From assembly GCF_000720255.1 (NCBI RefSeq), contig NZ_JOJE01000048.1, positions 1-64,000 on the forward strand: DNA of 64,000 nucleotides. The letters run 5' to 3'. The notes under the pieces are model-generated. The model was not told the origin of the DNA, ran no database searches, and worked only from the letters and a program-made list of their open reading frames with translations. The position numbers and the translations under genes are program-made. This document shows, piece after piece, positions 44,606 to 53,476 of this stretch (the stretch's first letter is position 1; each line of letters starts with the position of its first letter). Source of the DNA: Streptomyces griseus subsp. griseus. GTDB taxonomy: Bacteria > Actinomycetota > Actinomycetes > Streptomycetales > Streptomycetaceae.

Positions 44606-45808
44606 ATGGCTACGGACATCAAGGAGACCACGCATGCCGTCGAGGCCGCCTCCGTCATGAGGCTGCTTCCCGCCCGGCCGCGGCTGCTCGCTCTGGGCGA
44701 GCCCACCCACGGCGAGGAGACCCTGCTCGACCTGCGCAACGAGCTCTTCCGTCAGCTCGTCGAGCAGGAGGGCTACCGGACGATCGCGATCGAGAGCGAC
44801 TGCGTGATGGGCCTGGTCGTGGACGACTACGTCACCTCGGGCACGGGCACCCTCGACGACGTCATGGAGCACGGCATCAGCCACGGCTGGGGCGCCTTCG
44901 CGGGCAACCGCGAACTCGTACGCTGGATGCGCGAGCACAACGACGGCCGGCCCGCGTCGGAGCGCCTCCGCTTCGCCGGTTTCGACGGTCCGCTGGAGAT
45001 CACCGGCGCCGCGAGCCCCCGGCAGTCCCTCACCGCGCTCCACGGCTACCTCGCGGCCCAGGTGGACACGGACCTGCTCCCCTGCACCGCGGAAACGCTC
45101 GACCACCTCCTCGGCGCCGACGACCTGTGGACCGATCCCGCCGCGATGATGGACCCGTCCCGGTCCGTGGGGCAGACGCCCGAGGCCCAACAGCTGCGGC
45201 TGCTCGCCGACGACCTGGCAGCCCTGCTCGACACACAGACTCCGCACCTCCTCGCGACGACCTCACGGGACGACTGGGACCGGGCGCACCTGTACGGCCG
45301 CACCGCGACCGGCCTGTTGCGCTACCACCACGGGATGGCCGACACCTCGACGGCCCGTATGACCCGGCTGGTCAGCGTGCGGGACCAGATGATGGCCGCC
45401 AATCTGCTCGCCGTCGCCGAGCAGGGCCCAGTGCTGGTCCACGCCCACAACGGGCACCTCCAGCGGTCCAAGAGCACGATGCGGATGGGCGGCCGGCCGC
45501 TGGAGTGGTGGAGCGCCGGCGCGCTGGTGAGCGCCCGACTCGGCGAGGAGTACGCCTTCGTGGCGACGGCCCTCGGCACCATCCGGCACCGGGGAGTGGA
45601 CACCCCGCCCCCGGACACTCTCGAAGGCCTCCTGTACGGGCTCCCGGACGACCGCAATGTCGTCGACGCCCCCCGGCTGGCCACCGCCCTCGGCGACACT
45701 CCGCCCGCGCCCCGTGTCTCCCCCTGGTTCGGCTACGCCCCACTCGACCCGGCGCACCTGCGGGACACCGACGGGATCGTGTTCGTCAAGGACGTCCCGC
45801 AAAGCTAG
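44606..45808 (+). CDS. Erythromycin-esterase-family protein
   Basis: This 400-residue protein has family motifs LALGEPTHGEETLLDLRNEL (Glu and His of the active site), AIESDCVMG and VHAHNGHLQRSK. EreA/EreB enzymes open the macrolactone ring of erythromycin; most homologues in actinobacteria are untested and may act on other esters. Paired with a divergent dual-MerR regulator. Confidence 0.82.
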   Translation: MATDIKETTHAVEAASVMRLLPARPRLLALGEPTHGEETLLDLRNELFRQLVEQEGYRTIAIESDCVMGLVVDDYVTSGTGTLDDVMEHGISHGWGAFAGNRELVRWMREHNDGRPASERLRFAGFDGPLEITGAASPRQSLTALHGYLAAQVDTDLLPCTAETLDHLLGADDLWTDPAAMMDPSRSVGQTPEAQQLRLLADDLAALLDTQTPHLLATTSRDDWDRAHLYGRTATGLLRYHHGMADTSTARMTRLVSVRDQMMAANLLAVAEQGPVLVHAHNGHLQRSKSTMRMGGRPLEWWSAGALVSARLGEEYAFVATALGTIRHRGVDTPPPDTLEGLLYGLPDDRNVVDAPRLATALGDTPPAPRVSPWFGYAPLDPAHLRDTDGIVFVKDVPQS

Positions 45809-46017
45809 TGCCCTCCCTCCGCCGACGTGTTCTCGGCCGCCGGCGCGGCCGAGCAACTCGCCGACCGGGGGCGCCGCATGGACAGGGCCGCCGCCGCACC
45901 AGGGCATGGTGGGGCGGTCCGCTCCTCGTCGCAGAACGCTCCGCTACGCCGCCTGCCTCCGCAGCCTCTTCGCCGTGACCGCGATCCCGGCCACGACGGC
46001 CACCACAAGGGTCCCGA
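45809..46017. other. Gap with a possible membrane-helix tail on the minus strand
   Basis: The minus strand reads QIVGTLVVAVVAGIAVTAKR then RLRRQAA and a stop near 45944, like the last helix of a membrane protein with no body. No intact gene is visible. Confidence 0.3.
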
Positions 46018-46225
46018 CGATCTGGAGCGGCTGAGCCCCCGCGAGCGCGAAGTGCTCGCACTGATCGCGGAGGGCCGCTCCAACGCCAGCCTCGCCGCGC
46101 ACCTGTTCATCAGCGAAGCGGCCGTGAACAAGCACATCGGCGACATCTTCAACAAACTGGACCTGCCGGCGGACACCGAGGGCCACCGCCGGGTGCTGGC
46201 GGTACTCGCCTTCCTACGTGCCTGA
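46018..46225 (+). pseudogene. LuxR-type DNA-binding domain fragment of a response regulator
   Basis: The last 66 or so codons encode LERLSPREREVLALIAEG, FISEAAVNKHIGDIFNKLDL and LAFLRA, the NarL/FixJ output domain. The receiver domain is missing and the preceding codons are unlike protein, so this is a 5'-deleted remnant, although an open frame from 45827 could express it. Confidence 0.72.
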
Positions 46226-46351
46226 CCCACCGCCGGCCCTGCCCCGCGAGCGCGCGCAATTCCACCCCCCTCCCCCGCCCTCGGCCAGGGCCGGCGACAT
46301 GGGCTCCGGAATGGGATTGCACGAGATACGCCCGCCATACAACCTGGACCC

Positions 46352-47332
46352 GTGGAAAATGAGATCTTCAAGCCGAAACCGGCCGGCGCGATCGGCGTCC
46401 TCCTGCCCCGCGACACTCCGGCGGGAGACATCCTTGCCTTCGCCCGACGTGCGGAGGCACACGGCTTCGACGAACTGTGGGTCGTGGAGGACCTCGGCTA
46501 CCGAGGAGGCCTGGTGCAGGCGGCCACCGTTCTCGCCGCCACGACACGGATCCGCGTCGGCGTGGGACTGCTGCCCGCTGCCGCCCGGAATGTGGCCTTC
46601 ACCGCGATGGAGATCGCGACCCTCGCCCAACTGCATCCGGGCCGTGTCGACATCGCCGTCGGGCACGGCATGCCGACCTGGATGCGCAGTGTCGGAGCTT
46701 GGCCGAAGAGCCCACTCGCCCTCCTGACCGAGTACGTCACGGTTTTGAAGGCGTTGTTGAGCGGCCACCTCGTGCACCACGACGGGACATACCTGCACAT
46801 CGACGGGTTGCAGCTGCACGAGAGCGCCGCACCGGAGGTGACCCCGGTCGTCCTGGCCGGTGTCCGCGGCCCCAAGTCGCTGGCCCTGTCCGGCGACGTG
46901 GCCGACGGAACCGTCCTGGCGGAACCGGTGACGCCCGCCTACGTACGCGAGGCACTCAAGGAGATCGCTCCGACCCGCCCGCACCGTCTGGTCGCCTACA
47001 ACATCGCGGCCATCGACGACGACCCTGCGGTCGCGCTGGCCGCTGTCCGTCCCACCCTCGACGTGGTGGCGGAACCGGACTGGCGGCCCCACATCGCCCC
47101 GCTGCCCTTCTACGACGAGCTCGTGGCTCTGCGCTCGCGTTGCGGCAGCCCGCAGGAGTTCACTCGCGCCCTGCCGGACGAATGGGTGCGGCAACTCGCC
47201 GTGGCAGGCACGCCAGGGGAGGCACGGTCGCGGGTGACGGACCTGTTCGACGCGGGCGTCACCAGCGCCGTTCTCACCCCGGTGGGCACCGACCGTCTGG
47301 CGTCACTGGACTCGCTGGCGGCGATCCTGTGA
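46352..47332 (+). CDS. LLM-class flavin-dependent oxidoreductase
   Basis: This 326-residue protein has the bacterial luciferase-like barrel: AEAHGFDELWVVEDLGY, TTRIRVGVGLLP, GRVDIAVGHGMPTWM, TPVVLAGVRGPKSLALSG. F420 or FMN dependence cannot be told. GTG 46352 is used. It may be cotranscribed with the MFS gene 116 bases downstream. Confidence 0.83.
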   Translation: MENEIFKPKPAGAIGVLLPRDTPAGDILAFARRAEAHGFDELWVVEDLGYRGGLVQAATVLAATTRIRVGVGLLPAAARNVAFTAMEIATLAQLHPGRVDIAVGHGMPTWMRSVGAWPKSPLALLTEYVTVLKALLSGHLVHHDGTYLHIDGLQLHESAAPEVTPVVLAGVRGPKSLALSGDVADGTVLAEPVTPAYVREALKEIAPTRPHRLVAYNIAAIDDDPAVALAAVRPTLDVVAEPDWRPHIAPLPFYDELVALRSRCGSPQEFTRALPDEWVRQLAVAGTPGEARSRVTDLFDAGVTSAVLTPVGTDRLASLDSLAAIL

Positions 47333-47343
47333 GTACTTCACCA

Positions 47344-47390
47344 ATGCCGACACCGACATCGGCACCGACGCCGACGCCGACGCCGACTCA
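47344..47390. repeat. Short GCCGAC-type hexanucleotide run
   Basis: Seven imperfect copies of a CCGACG/CCGACA unit lie after the LLM gene stop. Probably simple-sequence DNA. Confidence 0.6.
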
Positions 47391-47399
47391 TCGCAGCGC

Positions 47400-47447
47400 C
47401 TTCGCTTGAAAGAGCACGTCTGCCTTCGTCTGAAAGAGCACGTCTTC
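47400..47447. repeat. Tandem 24-bp repeat directly before the MFS start codon
   Basis: Two 24-nt units (47400-47423 and 47424-47447) match at 21 of 24 bases and share TGAAAGAGCACGTCT. The second supplies the only ribosome-site-like AAAGAG before ATG 47449. Each unit also encodes LKEHV in one frame, which may be chance. Confidence 0.75.
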
Positions 47448-47448
47448 C

Positions 47449-48639
47449 ATGGACCTGGCCACGCGCCGCCGCCGAGCGGCGTTGTTCCTCTTCTTCCTCA
47501 TACCGGGTCTGTCGATCTCCTCGTGGGTGACCCGGACGCCGGACATCCGAGACCAACTCGACGTCTCCACAGCCCAGATGGGGATCATCCTGTTCGGACT
47601 GTCCGTCGGCTCCATGATCGGTGTCCTCAGTTCCGGAACCCTCGTGGCCAGGTTCGGGACCCGACCGGTCATGGGCAACGCAACCATCCTGATCATCCTC
47701 AGCATGGTGGTCATCGGCGGCGGGACGATGCTCTCCTCCGCCCCCGTGACCACGGCCGGACTGTTCCTCTTCGGTGCCGGAATGGGCGGCGGAGAGGTTG
47801 CGATCAACATCGACGGCGCCGAGGTCGAGCAGATCACGGGACGGACCGTGCTGCCCACACTCCACGGCTTCTTCAGCCTGGGCACGGTCGTGGGAGCCGC
47901 CCTCGGCATTCTGTGCACCGCTGTCTCCTTCCCGGTGAAGTGGCACCTGGCCGCCATGGCCGCCGTCACAGCGGCCATGTTCGCCTATGCCTTCCGCGCC
48001 ATTCCGAGCGCGGTGGGCAAAGCCCGTGCCGACGAGTCGCAGCCCGACACCACCACCGCGTCGGCCCACGCCAAGGTATGGAAGGACCAGCGGCTGCTCC
48101 TGATCGGCGGCATCATCCTGGCCATGGCACTGGCAGAGGGGTCCGCCAACGACTGGCTGCCCCTGCTCATGGTCGACGGCCACGGCGTCGACCCGGCCCT
48201 GGGGTCAGCCGTCTACACGGGCTTCGCCACCACCATGACCATCGGCCGTTTCGTCGGCGGCTTCCTGATCGATCGCGTCGGCCGCTCCCCCGTCGTCCGG
48301 GCCAGCGCCGTCTGCGCGACCCTCGGGATCGCCGTTGTCGTCTTCGCCGATTCCGCCGTCCTGGCAGGCATCGCCGTACTCCTCTGGGGCTTGGGCGCGT
48401 CACTCGGATTCCCGGTCACCCTCTCGGCGGCGGGTGACTCCGGCCCCGACTCGGCCGCGCGCGTCAGTCTGGTGGCGATGATCGGCTACGTCGCCTTCCT
48501 GGTCGGACCGCCCAGTCTCGGCTTCCTCGGCGATCACTACGGTCTCCGCGTCGCCATGATCGTCGTCCTCGCCTTCACCGCCATGGCGATCATCATCGCC
48601 CCCGCGGTGGGCGAGCGCTCCGCCGAGACGGTGTCCTGA
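47449..48639 (+). CDS. MFS transporter (YbjJ-like)
   Basis: This 396-residue protein has twelve hydrophobic segments: SSWVTRTPDIRDQL in the first loop, ARFGTRPVMG, AGMGGGEVAINIDGAEVE, LHGFFSLGTVVGA and FVGGFLIDRVGRS. YbjJ-like MFS proteins are poorly understood; the FucP sugar permeases are distant relatives. Substrate unknown. Confidence 0.83.
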   Translation: MDLATRRRRAALFLFFLIPGLSISSWVTRTPDIRDQLDVSTAQMGIILFGLSVGSMIGVLSSGTLVARFGTRPVMGNATILIILSMVVIGGGTMLSSAPVTTAGLFLFGAGMGGGEVAINIDGAEVEQITGRTVLPTLHGFFSLGTVVGAALGILCTAVSFPVKWHLAAMAAVTAAMFAYAFRAIPSAVGKARADESQPDTTTASAHAKVWKDQRLLLIGGIILAMALAEGSANDWLPLLMVDGHGVDPALGSAVYTGFATTMTIGRFVGGFLIDRVGRSPVVRASAVCATLGIAVVVFADSAVLAGIAVLLWGLGASLGFPVTLSAAGDSGPDSAARVSLVAMIGYVAFLVGPPSLGFLGDHYGLRVAMIVVLAFTAMAIIIAPAVGERSAETVS

Positions 48640-49119
48640 TCTTCGGCGCCAAGCCGCGACGGTGTCAGTCCCTGCTCCTCCAGGCTTCGGTAGCGGTCAC
48701 TGTCGCCGTACTCCTCGGAGACCAGGACGGAACCGGCGGAGCAGGCCACTGCTTTCGTGCCACTGCGCGTACACCGGCGCCAACTCAAAGGGATACTGCA
48801 CGTAGATCTCCCCGGCGAAGCACCGTGCGGCCTGCCGGCGTATCCGGGGCCCGTAGCCCGTAGCCCGTGACCGTCGGGTCGGGGTCGTCCAAGTCCAGGG
48901 CGCTCGTATGGACCCGTGGCCGGGAATACGCCGTCGAAGCCATCGCGCTCGTCCAGCCGGCGAACATCTCCGCGACGGGCCACAGTTGGTGGACCGCCTC
49001 CGCGACGATCTGGTCCGGGCCGCCGAGGCAGAGGCCGGGCCCTCCAGGGTCGCGCTCTCCCACCTCGTGCGCGGGAGCGTGGCAGATCGGCCGTTGAATC
49101 GCCGCGCCGCTGCCTCTCT
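48640..49119. other. 480-bp stretch without an intact gene
   Basis: On the minus strand GEIYVQYPFELAPVYAQWHE around 48750-48815 is protein-like but has neither start nor stop in place. CCCGTAG is repeated three times near 48846-48870. I can assign nothing further. Confidence 0.35.
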
Positions 49120-49608
49120 TCACGGACTCGGCGGCACCGCACTGCCTTCCCGGTCGGACGACGGCCACACATAGGGCAGGTCGTCCGGAACGCCGGGGAA
49201 GGCATGCGCGTATGTCTGCGGGTCCTTGCGGACGAGTGCGGACTGGTGGCTGCGGTGGAAGCCCTCATCGCCGAGCCACGGAGGCAGGTCCCCGGCGGCG
49301 GCGAGAGCGGGCTGATCGCGCACGGCAGCGTCCGGACGGCAGGCCGCGTACCCGGCGACCAAAGAGGCGGCGCAGCTGTCCGGGTGTCCCTGCTCCCGCC
49401 ACACCCGGCAGACTTCGAGGCCGTAGCGGACCAGTGCCTCCTCGTATCCGCTCCACATACGCACCGCCGGGTGCCTGCGCCAGCCGTATCCGGGAATGGT
49501 CAGGCCGCGCAGCACCTGGAGCGCCTCGACCCGCTGTTTGCCCAGGCGGCGACGGTCCAGGAGCAGGGCGGAGCGCCGGAAGTCGGAATCGGGGAGGAAC
49601 GTCTGCAT
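49120..49608 (-). CDS. MSMEG_6728-family protein (pyrimidine-dimer DNA glycosylase-like)
   Basis: This 162-residue protein begins MQTFLPDSDF with DRRRLGKQRVEALQVLR and PGYGWRRHPAVRMWSGYE. It matches the family related to T4 endonuclease V/pyrimidine dimer DNA glycosylase. Role in DNA repair is presumed from the family. Its upstream neighbour on the same strand is an unknown gene 34 bases away. Confidence 0.78.
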   Translation of the reverse strand: MQTFLPDSDFRRSALLLDRRRLGKQRVEALQVLRGLTIPGYGWRRHPAVRMWSGYEEALVRYGLEVCRVWREQGHPDSCAASLVAGYAACRPDAAVRDQPALAAAGDLPPWLGDEGFHRSHQSALVRKDPQTYAHAFPGVPDDLPYVWPSSDREGSAVPPSP

Positions 49609-49642
49609 GGGCGCATTCCTGTGGTGGTGCGGGCTCGGCCGC

Positions 49643-50134
49643 TCAGTTGTCCGCGATCGGGGGGCGGGCCGTGTGGTCGGGGTGCCCGGCGGTGCGGCGG
49701 GCTTCCTTCATCTCCGCCTCGTAGAGGTGGTCGCGCCCTTGGGCCAGCTCGCTCACCGCGCTGCGCTCCAGCTCCTGGAACGGCCGGTAGTACGTGGCGT
49801 CGTAGGCCTCGATGATCTGGAACGTCCAGTGTCCGGGGATGACGTTGCGGCCGAGGACCTCGCTGTGGATCTTGTCGGCCCACGCATGATGTCCCGCTTC
49901 TCGCAGCAGTTGTTCGGCCCGGTCCAGTTCCAGGTCGGCCGCACCGGTCAGCTGGTGGAAGCCGTAGAGGTGGCCGCGTGCCCGCTCGGTGGTCTCCAGG
50001 GCCTTCGACAGTGATCCGAGCGCCTCCACGGTCTTGTCGTCGACGCCTGCGGGCCGCCGGTGCCGGTGGTCGGGCCCGTCCTGGTACTCACGCATGCCGC
50101 TCCTCGGTGCCGTGGCCGTCGATAACTCCGTCAC
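49643..50134 (-). CDS. Helical protein of unknown function
   Basis: This 163-residue, mostly helical protein reads KTVEALGSLSKALETTERAR and RAEQLLREAGHHAWADKIH, then IIEAYDATYYRPFQELE. No signal peptide or membrane segment. The compact His/Glu-rich core could bind metal, but that is speculation. Probably cotranscribed with the downstream glycosylase-like gene. Confidence 0.65.
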   Translation of the reverse strand: MTELSTATAPRSGMREYQDGPDHRHRRPAGVDDKTVEALGSLSKALETTERARGHLYGFHQLTGAADLELDRAEQLLREAGHHAWADKIHSEVLGRNVIPGHWTFQIIEAYDATYYRPFQELERSAVSELAQGRDHLYEAEMKEARRTAGHPDHTARPPIADN

Positions 50135-50451
50135 CTTCTCTTCCTGTCCGGCCGGGCGTCCGGACGCATCGTCCCCGGCTTTTCCTTGCCTCGTCTGCCA
50201 TCAGGCAGTGATACATCCCATCTTCCAGGAAGGCAGCACCCTCCGCCCACGCACCGCAAAGGGAGCAGGCCCCCCGAAGGCACAGTTGAAGTCCATCAAG
50301 TCAAGATTTTCCCGTCCTGACCCTGGACACGACAAGAGATCATCCCTGTTAATCCATCCCATGTCCTGGGCGTGCGTAACGCCCGGGGCGGGGTGGGCCA
50401 CCTCGTCCCGCCTGCCCGGTTGCACCCACCGCAATACAACGGAGTCAGTAC
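50135..50451 (+). promoter_or_regulatory. Upstream region of the GH95 gene
   Basis: 317 bp without a gene between divergent genes. GGAG at 50441 is the ribosome site. An AAGTC direct repeat lies near 50290-50303. The CCTCCGATG motif of the transport genes is not present here. Confidence 0.45.
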
Positions 50452-53346
50452 ATGGAACTGCCCGACCTCCCCGTCAACCGCCGGCGCTTCCTCACCGCCG
50501 CCGCGCTGGTGGCCGGCGCCACGTCCCTGCCCCTCGTGTTCGCGGGCAGCGCCTCCGCGGCCGTCCCGCCCCAGGTCACCCTCCCGGACCGCGGCATATG
50601 GGACGACGCCACCGCGTCGGCATGGACCGACGGGTTCCTGAGCGGTAACGGCGAGTACGGCGCCGTCTACTACGGGGCGCCCACGCTGGAGAAAATGATC
50701 TTCAATCACCACCGGTTCGTCCTGCCCAACGGCAGCCGGAGCGTCATGCCCCCGGTGATCTCCGGCAAGCTCGAATCGGCCCGGGACAAGGCGCTGTCAG
50801 GTGACTATTCGGGAGCGGCCTCGACCTTCGCCAACGGCTGGAGCCTGCGCTGGACGCAGACCTTCCACCCCGGCTACGAACTCCGGCTCAGCACTCCGGG
50901 CATGACCACCGTCAACGACTTCGCCCGCATCACCGACTTCCGCACCGGCGAGGTCACCCACACCTGGACCGACCAGTACGGCACCTGGAAGCGCCACGTC
51001 TTCGTCTCTCGCGCCGACCAGGTCATCGTCCATGAGCTACTGCCCGCCACCGGCCGCACGGTGGACACCACCCTCAGCGTCAACACCGCCCTGGACGGCG
51101 TGCCGACGAGCGTCTCCTACTCCACCACCGCCACCGTGAGCAACCGCGACGGCTACCTGAACCTGCGCGGCACCTATCCCTCCGGCGGCGCCTACGGCTA
51201 CGAAGGCGTCACCCGCGTCGTCGTCACCGGCACCGGCGCCTCGGTCACCGCCAGCGGGTCCACCCTGGTGGTCGCCAAGGCCACCAAGGTGCTGCTGCTG
51301 ACCAAGCTCGGCCGCTACGAGACCTCCACCGGCTGGAACTCCCAGCCGCTGCAGACCGCCCTCGCCGCTCTGACCGCCGACTACGCCACCCTGCTCGGCC
51401 GCCACGCCCCGCAGCACCAGGCGATGTACGACCGCTCCAGCACCGATCTCAACGTCTCCACCGCCGACCGCCAGCTCTCCACCAGTGCCCTGATCGCCCG
51501 GCAGAACAGCAACACCTCCGCCATCGACATGGCACTCCTCGAGCGGATGTACGACTCCGGCCGGTATCTGTTCGTGAGTTCCAGCGGTGTCCTGCCACCA
51601 CGCCTGACCGGCATCTGGACCGGCACCTGGAACGGCTCCTGGGCCGACGACATCACCACCGACGCCAACATCAACCTGCAGGTCGCCGGCGGCAACATCC
51701 TCGACCTCACCGACGCCATGCAGGGCTACTTCGACCTCATCCTCGGCCAGCTCGCCCACTGGCGCGACAACGCCACCAACCTCTACGGCGCCCGCGGCTT
51801 CCTCGCCCCGTCCCGCACCGACGGCGAGTACGGGCACATGCTGCACTTCAACAGCGGCAGCTTCCCCGGCCAGGCGTGGACCGGCGGCGCCGACTGGCTC
51901 CTGTACCCACTGCTCGAGTACTACCAGGTCACCGGCGACGCGGACTTCTACAAGAACAAGCTCGGCCCGGCCCTGATGGAGCTGGCCCTGTTCTACGAGG
52001 ACTTCCTCACCCGCACCGACTCCAGCGGCAAGGCGGTCTTCGTCCCCTCCTTCTCCATGGAGAACTCGCCGACCAGCACCGGCCAGTACTTCTCCATCAA
52101 CGCCACCGGCGACATCATGGCCGGCCGGCACGCCCTCCGGGCGGCGATCGACGCGGCGAACACGCTCGGCCTGGAGCAGGGCAGCGGCCAGGGCGTGCAA
52201 CGCTGGACCGCCCTGCTCGCCAAGCTGCCCGCCTACACCGTCAACAGCGACGGGGCGCTCGCCGAGTGGTCCTGGCCCGGCTTGACCGACAAATACAACC
52301 ACCGGCACGTCCAGCACCTGTACGGCGCCTGGCCGCTGCACGAGATCAACCCCGAGGAGGAGCCCGACCTGGTCAAGTACGCCCGCAAGGCCCTGGACCT
52401 GCGCGGCGACCAGAACTACTCGGCCCACGGCAGCCTGCACCGGGCCCTGGCCCGCGCCCGCCTGAAGGACGGCCCCGGCGTCTACAGCAACCTGCTGAAG
52501 ATCTACGGCAAGAACATGGTGTGGCGGTCACTGATGACCTCCCACAACCCCAACCTGGACATCTACAACTGCGACGCCGCCAACGCCATCCCCGGCATCC
52601 TCGGTGAAGCACTGGTCTACAGCCGCCCCGGAGTCCTGGAGATCCTCCCCGCTCTCCCCGACCAGCTGGCCAAGGGCACCATCAAGGGCGTCCGCGGCCG
52701 CAACCGCATCACCGTCGAGTCCCTGACCTGGGACACGGCGGCCCGTACCGCCACCGTCAAGCTCACCTCGGACATCGACCAGGACATCACCTTCATCTGC
52801 CGGCGCGGCATCACGTCCGTCAGCACCTCGGCCGCGGTCACCACGTCACCCCTCGGCAACCACGCCCGGGTCGTGTCGCTGACCGCCGGAACCAGCACCA
52901 CCCTCACCGTCGGCCTGCTGACCGGCACCTTCAAGCTGGTCAACCACAGGAGCGGCAAGGTGCTGGACATCAACGGCGCCTCCACCTCCGATGGCGCCTC
53001 CGTCATCCAGTGGCCGTGGGGCGGCAGCACCAACCAGCAGTGGAAGCTCCTGCCGGACTACGACGGCTCCTACCGCCTGGCGAATGTGAAGAGCGGCAAG
53101 GTGCTGGACGTCCCGGGCAGCTCCACAAGCAGCGGTACGGCCCTGGACCAATGGTCGGACTCCAACAACCCCAACCAGTGGTGGAAGCTCGTTCCGGCGG
53201 CCACGAGCGGCTACTACCGCCTCGTCAACGTCAAGAGCGGCCTGTGCGCGGACGTACAGAGCGGATCCACCGCCGACGGCGCGAAGGTCATCCAGTGGCC
53301 CTCCAACAGCGGCTCCAACCAGGAATGGCAGCCCGTCGGACTGTGA
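50452..53346 (+). CDS. Secreted GH95 alpha-L-fucosidase with ricin-type lectin domain
   Basis: This 964-residue protein has a twin-arginine signal (RRRFLTAAALVAGATSLPL, cleavage near residue 36). The GH95 N-terminal beta-domain starts WTDGFLSGNGEYGAVYYG. The (alpha/alpha)6 barrel carries the NIN motif (about N406, N408), a candidate acid Glu at about 537 in SMENSPT, HRHVQHLYGAWPLHEI, and Asp about 673 in LKDGPG. Residues about 826-964 are a ricin B trefoil with three repeats. GH95 enzymes remove alpha-1,2-linked L-fucose and some related sugars. Export plus lectin suggests release of fucose from polymer or glycan outside the cell, feeding the importer. Residue roles are inferred from the family. 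Confidence 0.86.
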   Translation: MELPDLPVNRRRFLTAAALVAGATSLPLVFAGSASAAVPPQVTLPDRGIWDDATASAWTDGFLSGNGEYGAVYYGAPTLEKMIFNHHRFVLPNGSRSVMPPVISGKLESARDKALSGDYSGAASTFANGWSLRWTQTFHPGYELRLSTPGMTTVNDFARITDFRTGEVTHTWTDQYGTWKRHVFVSRADQVIVHELLPATGRTVDTTLSVNTALDGVPTSVSYSTTATVSNRDGYLNLRGTYPSGGAYGYEGVTRVVVTGTGASVTASGSTLVVAKATKVLLLTKLGRYETSTGWNSQPLQTALAALTADYATLLGRHAPQHQAMYDRSSTDLNVSTADRQLSTSALIARQNSNTSAIDMALLERMYDSGRYLFVSSSGVLPPRLTGIWTGTWNGSWADDITTDANINLQVAGGNILDLTDAMQGYFDLILGQLAHWRDNATNLYGARGFLAPSRTDGEYGHMLHFNSGSFPGQAWTGGADWLLYPLLEYYQVTGDADFYKNKLGPALMELALFYEDFLTRTDSSGKAVFVPSFSMENSPTSTGQYFSINATGDIMAGRHALRAAIDAANTLGLEQGSGQGVQRWTALLAKLPAYTVNSDGALAEWSWPGLTDKYNHRHVQHLYGAWPLHEINPEEEPDLVKYARKALDLRGDQNYSAHGSLHRALARARLKDGPGVYSNLLKIYGKNMVWRSLMTSHNPNLDIYNCDAANAIPGILGEALVYSRPGVLEILPALPDQLAKGTIKGVRGRNRITVESLTWDTAARTATVKLTSDIDQDITFICRRGITSVSTSAAVTTSPLGNHARVVSLTAGTSTTLTVGLLTGTFKLVNHRSGKVLDINGASTSDGASVIQWPWGGSTNQQWKLLPDYDGSYRLANVKSGKVLDVPGSSTSSGTALDQWSDSNNPNQWWKLVPAATSGYYRLVNVKSGLCADVQSGSTADGAKVIQWPSNSGSNQEWQPVGL

Positions 53347-53476
53347 CGGCCCTCGGTGCGAGAGCCGGCGGCGACTCGTCGTCGACGGCTCCAGGGCCTG
53401 CAACAACGGCGCGGAAGTGGGGCAACGACACCGGGTGAGGCCGCCGATGACCGAGTGGTTCTCGGCGGTGACCGGA

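Noticed and set aside
47344..47390. GCCGAC run considered as a coding repeat at the end of the LLM enzyme
   Set aside because: It lies after the stop codon, and the enzyme has normal length without it.
47406..47448. LKEHVCLRLKEHV leader peptide before the MFS gene
   Set aside because: It has no start codon with a ribosome site; the peptide repeat follows from the DNA tandem repeat.
48785..49168. 127-codon minus-strand frame after the MFS gene as a gene
   Set aside because: No domain, poor protein-like composition, overlap with the end of the glycosylase-like gene, and better protein-like pieces occur in another frame.
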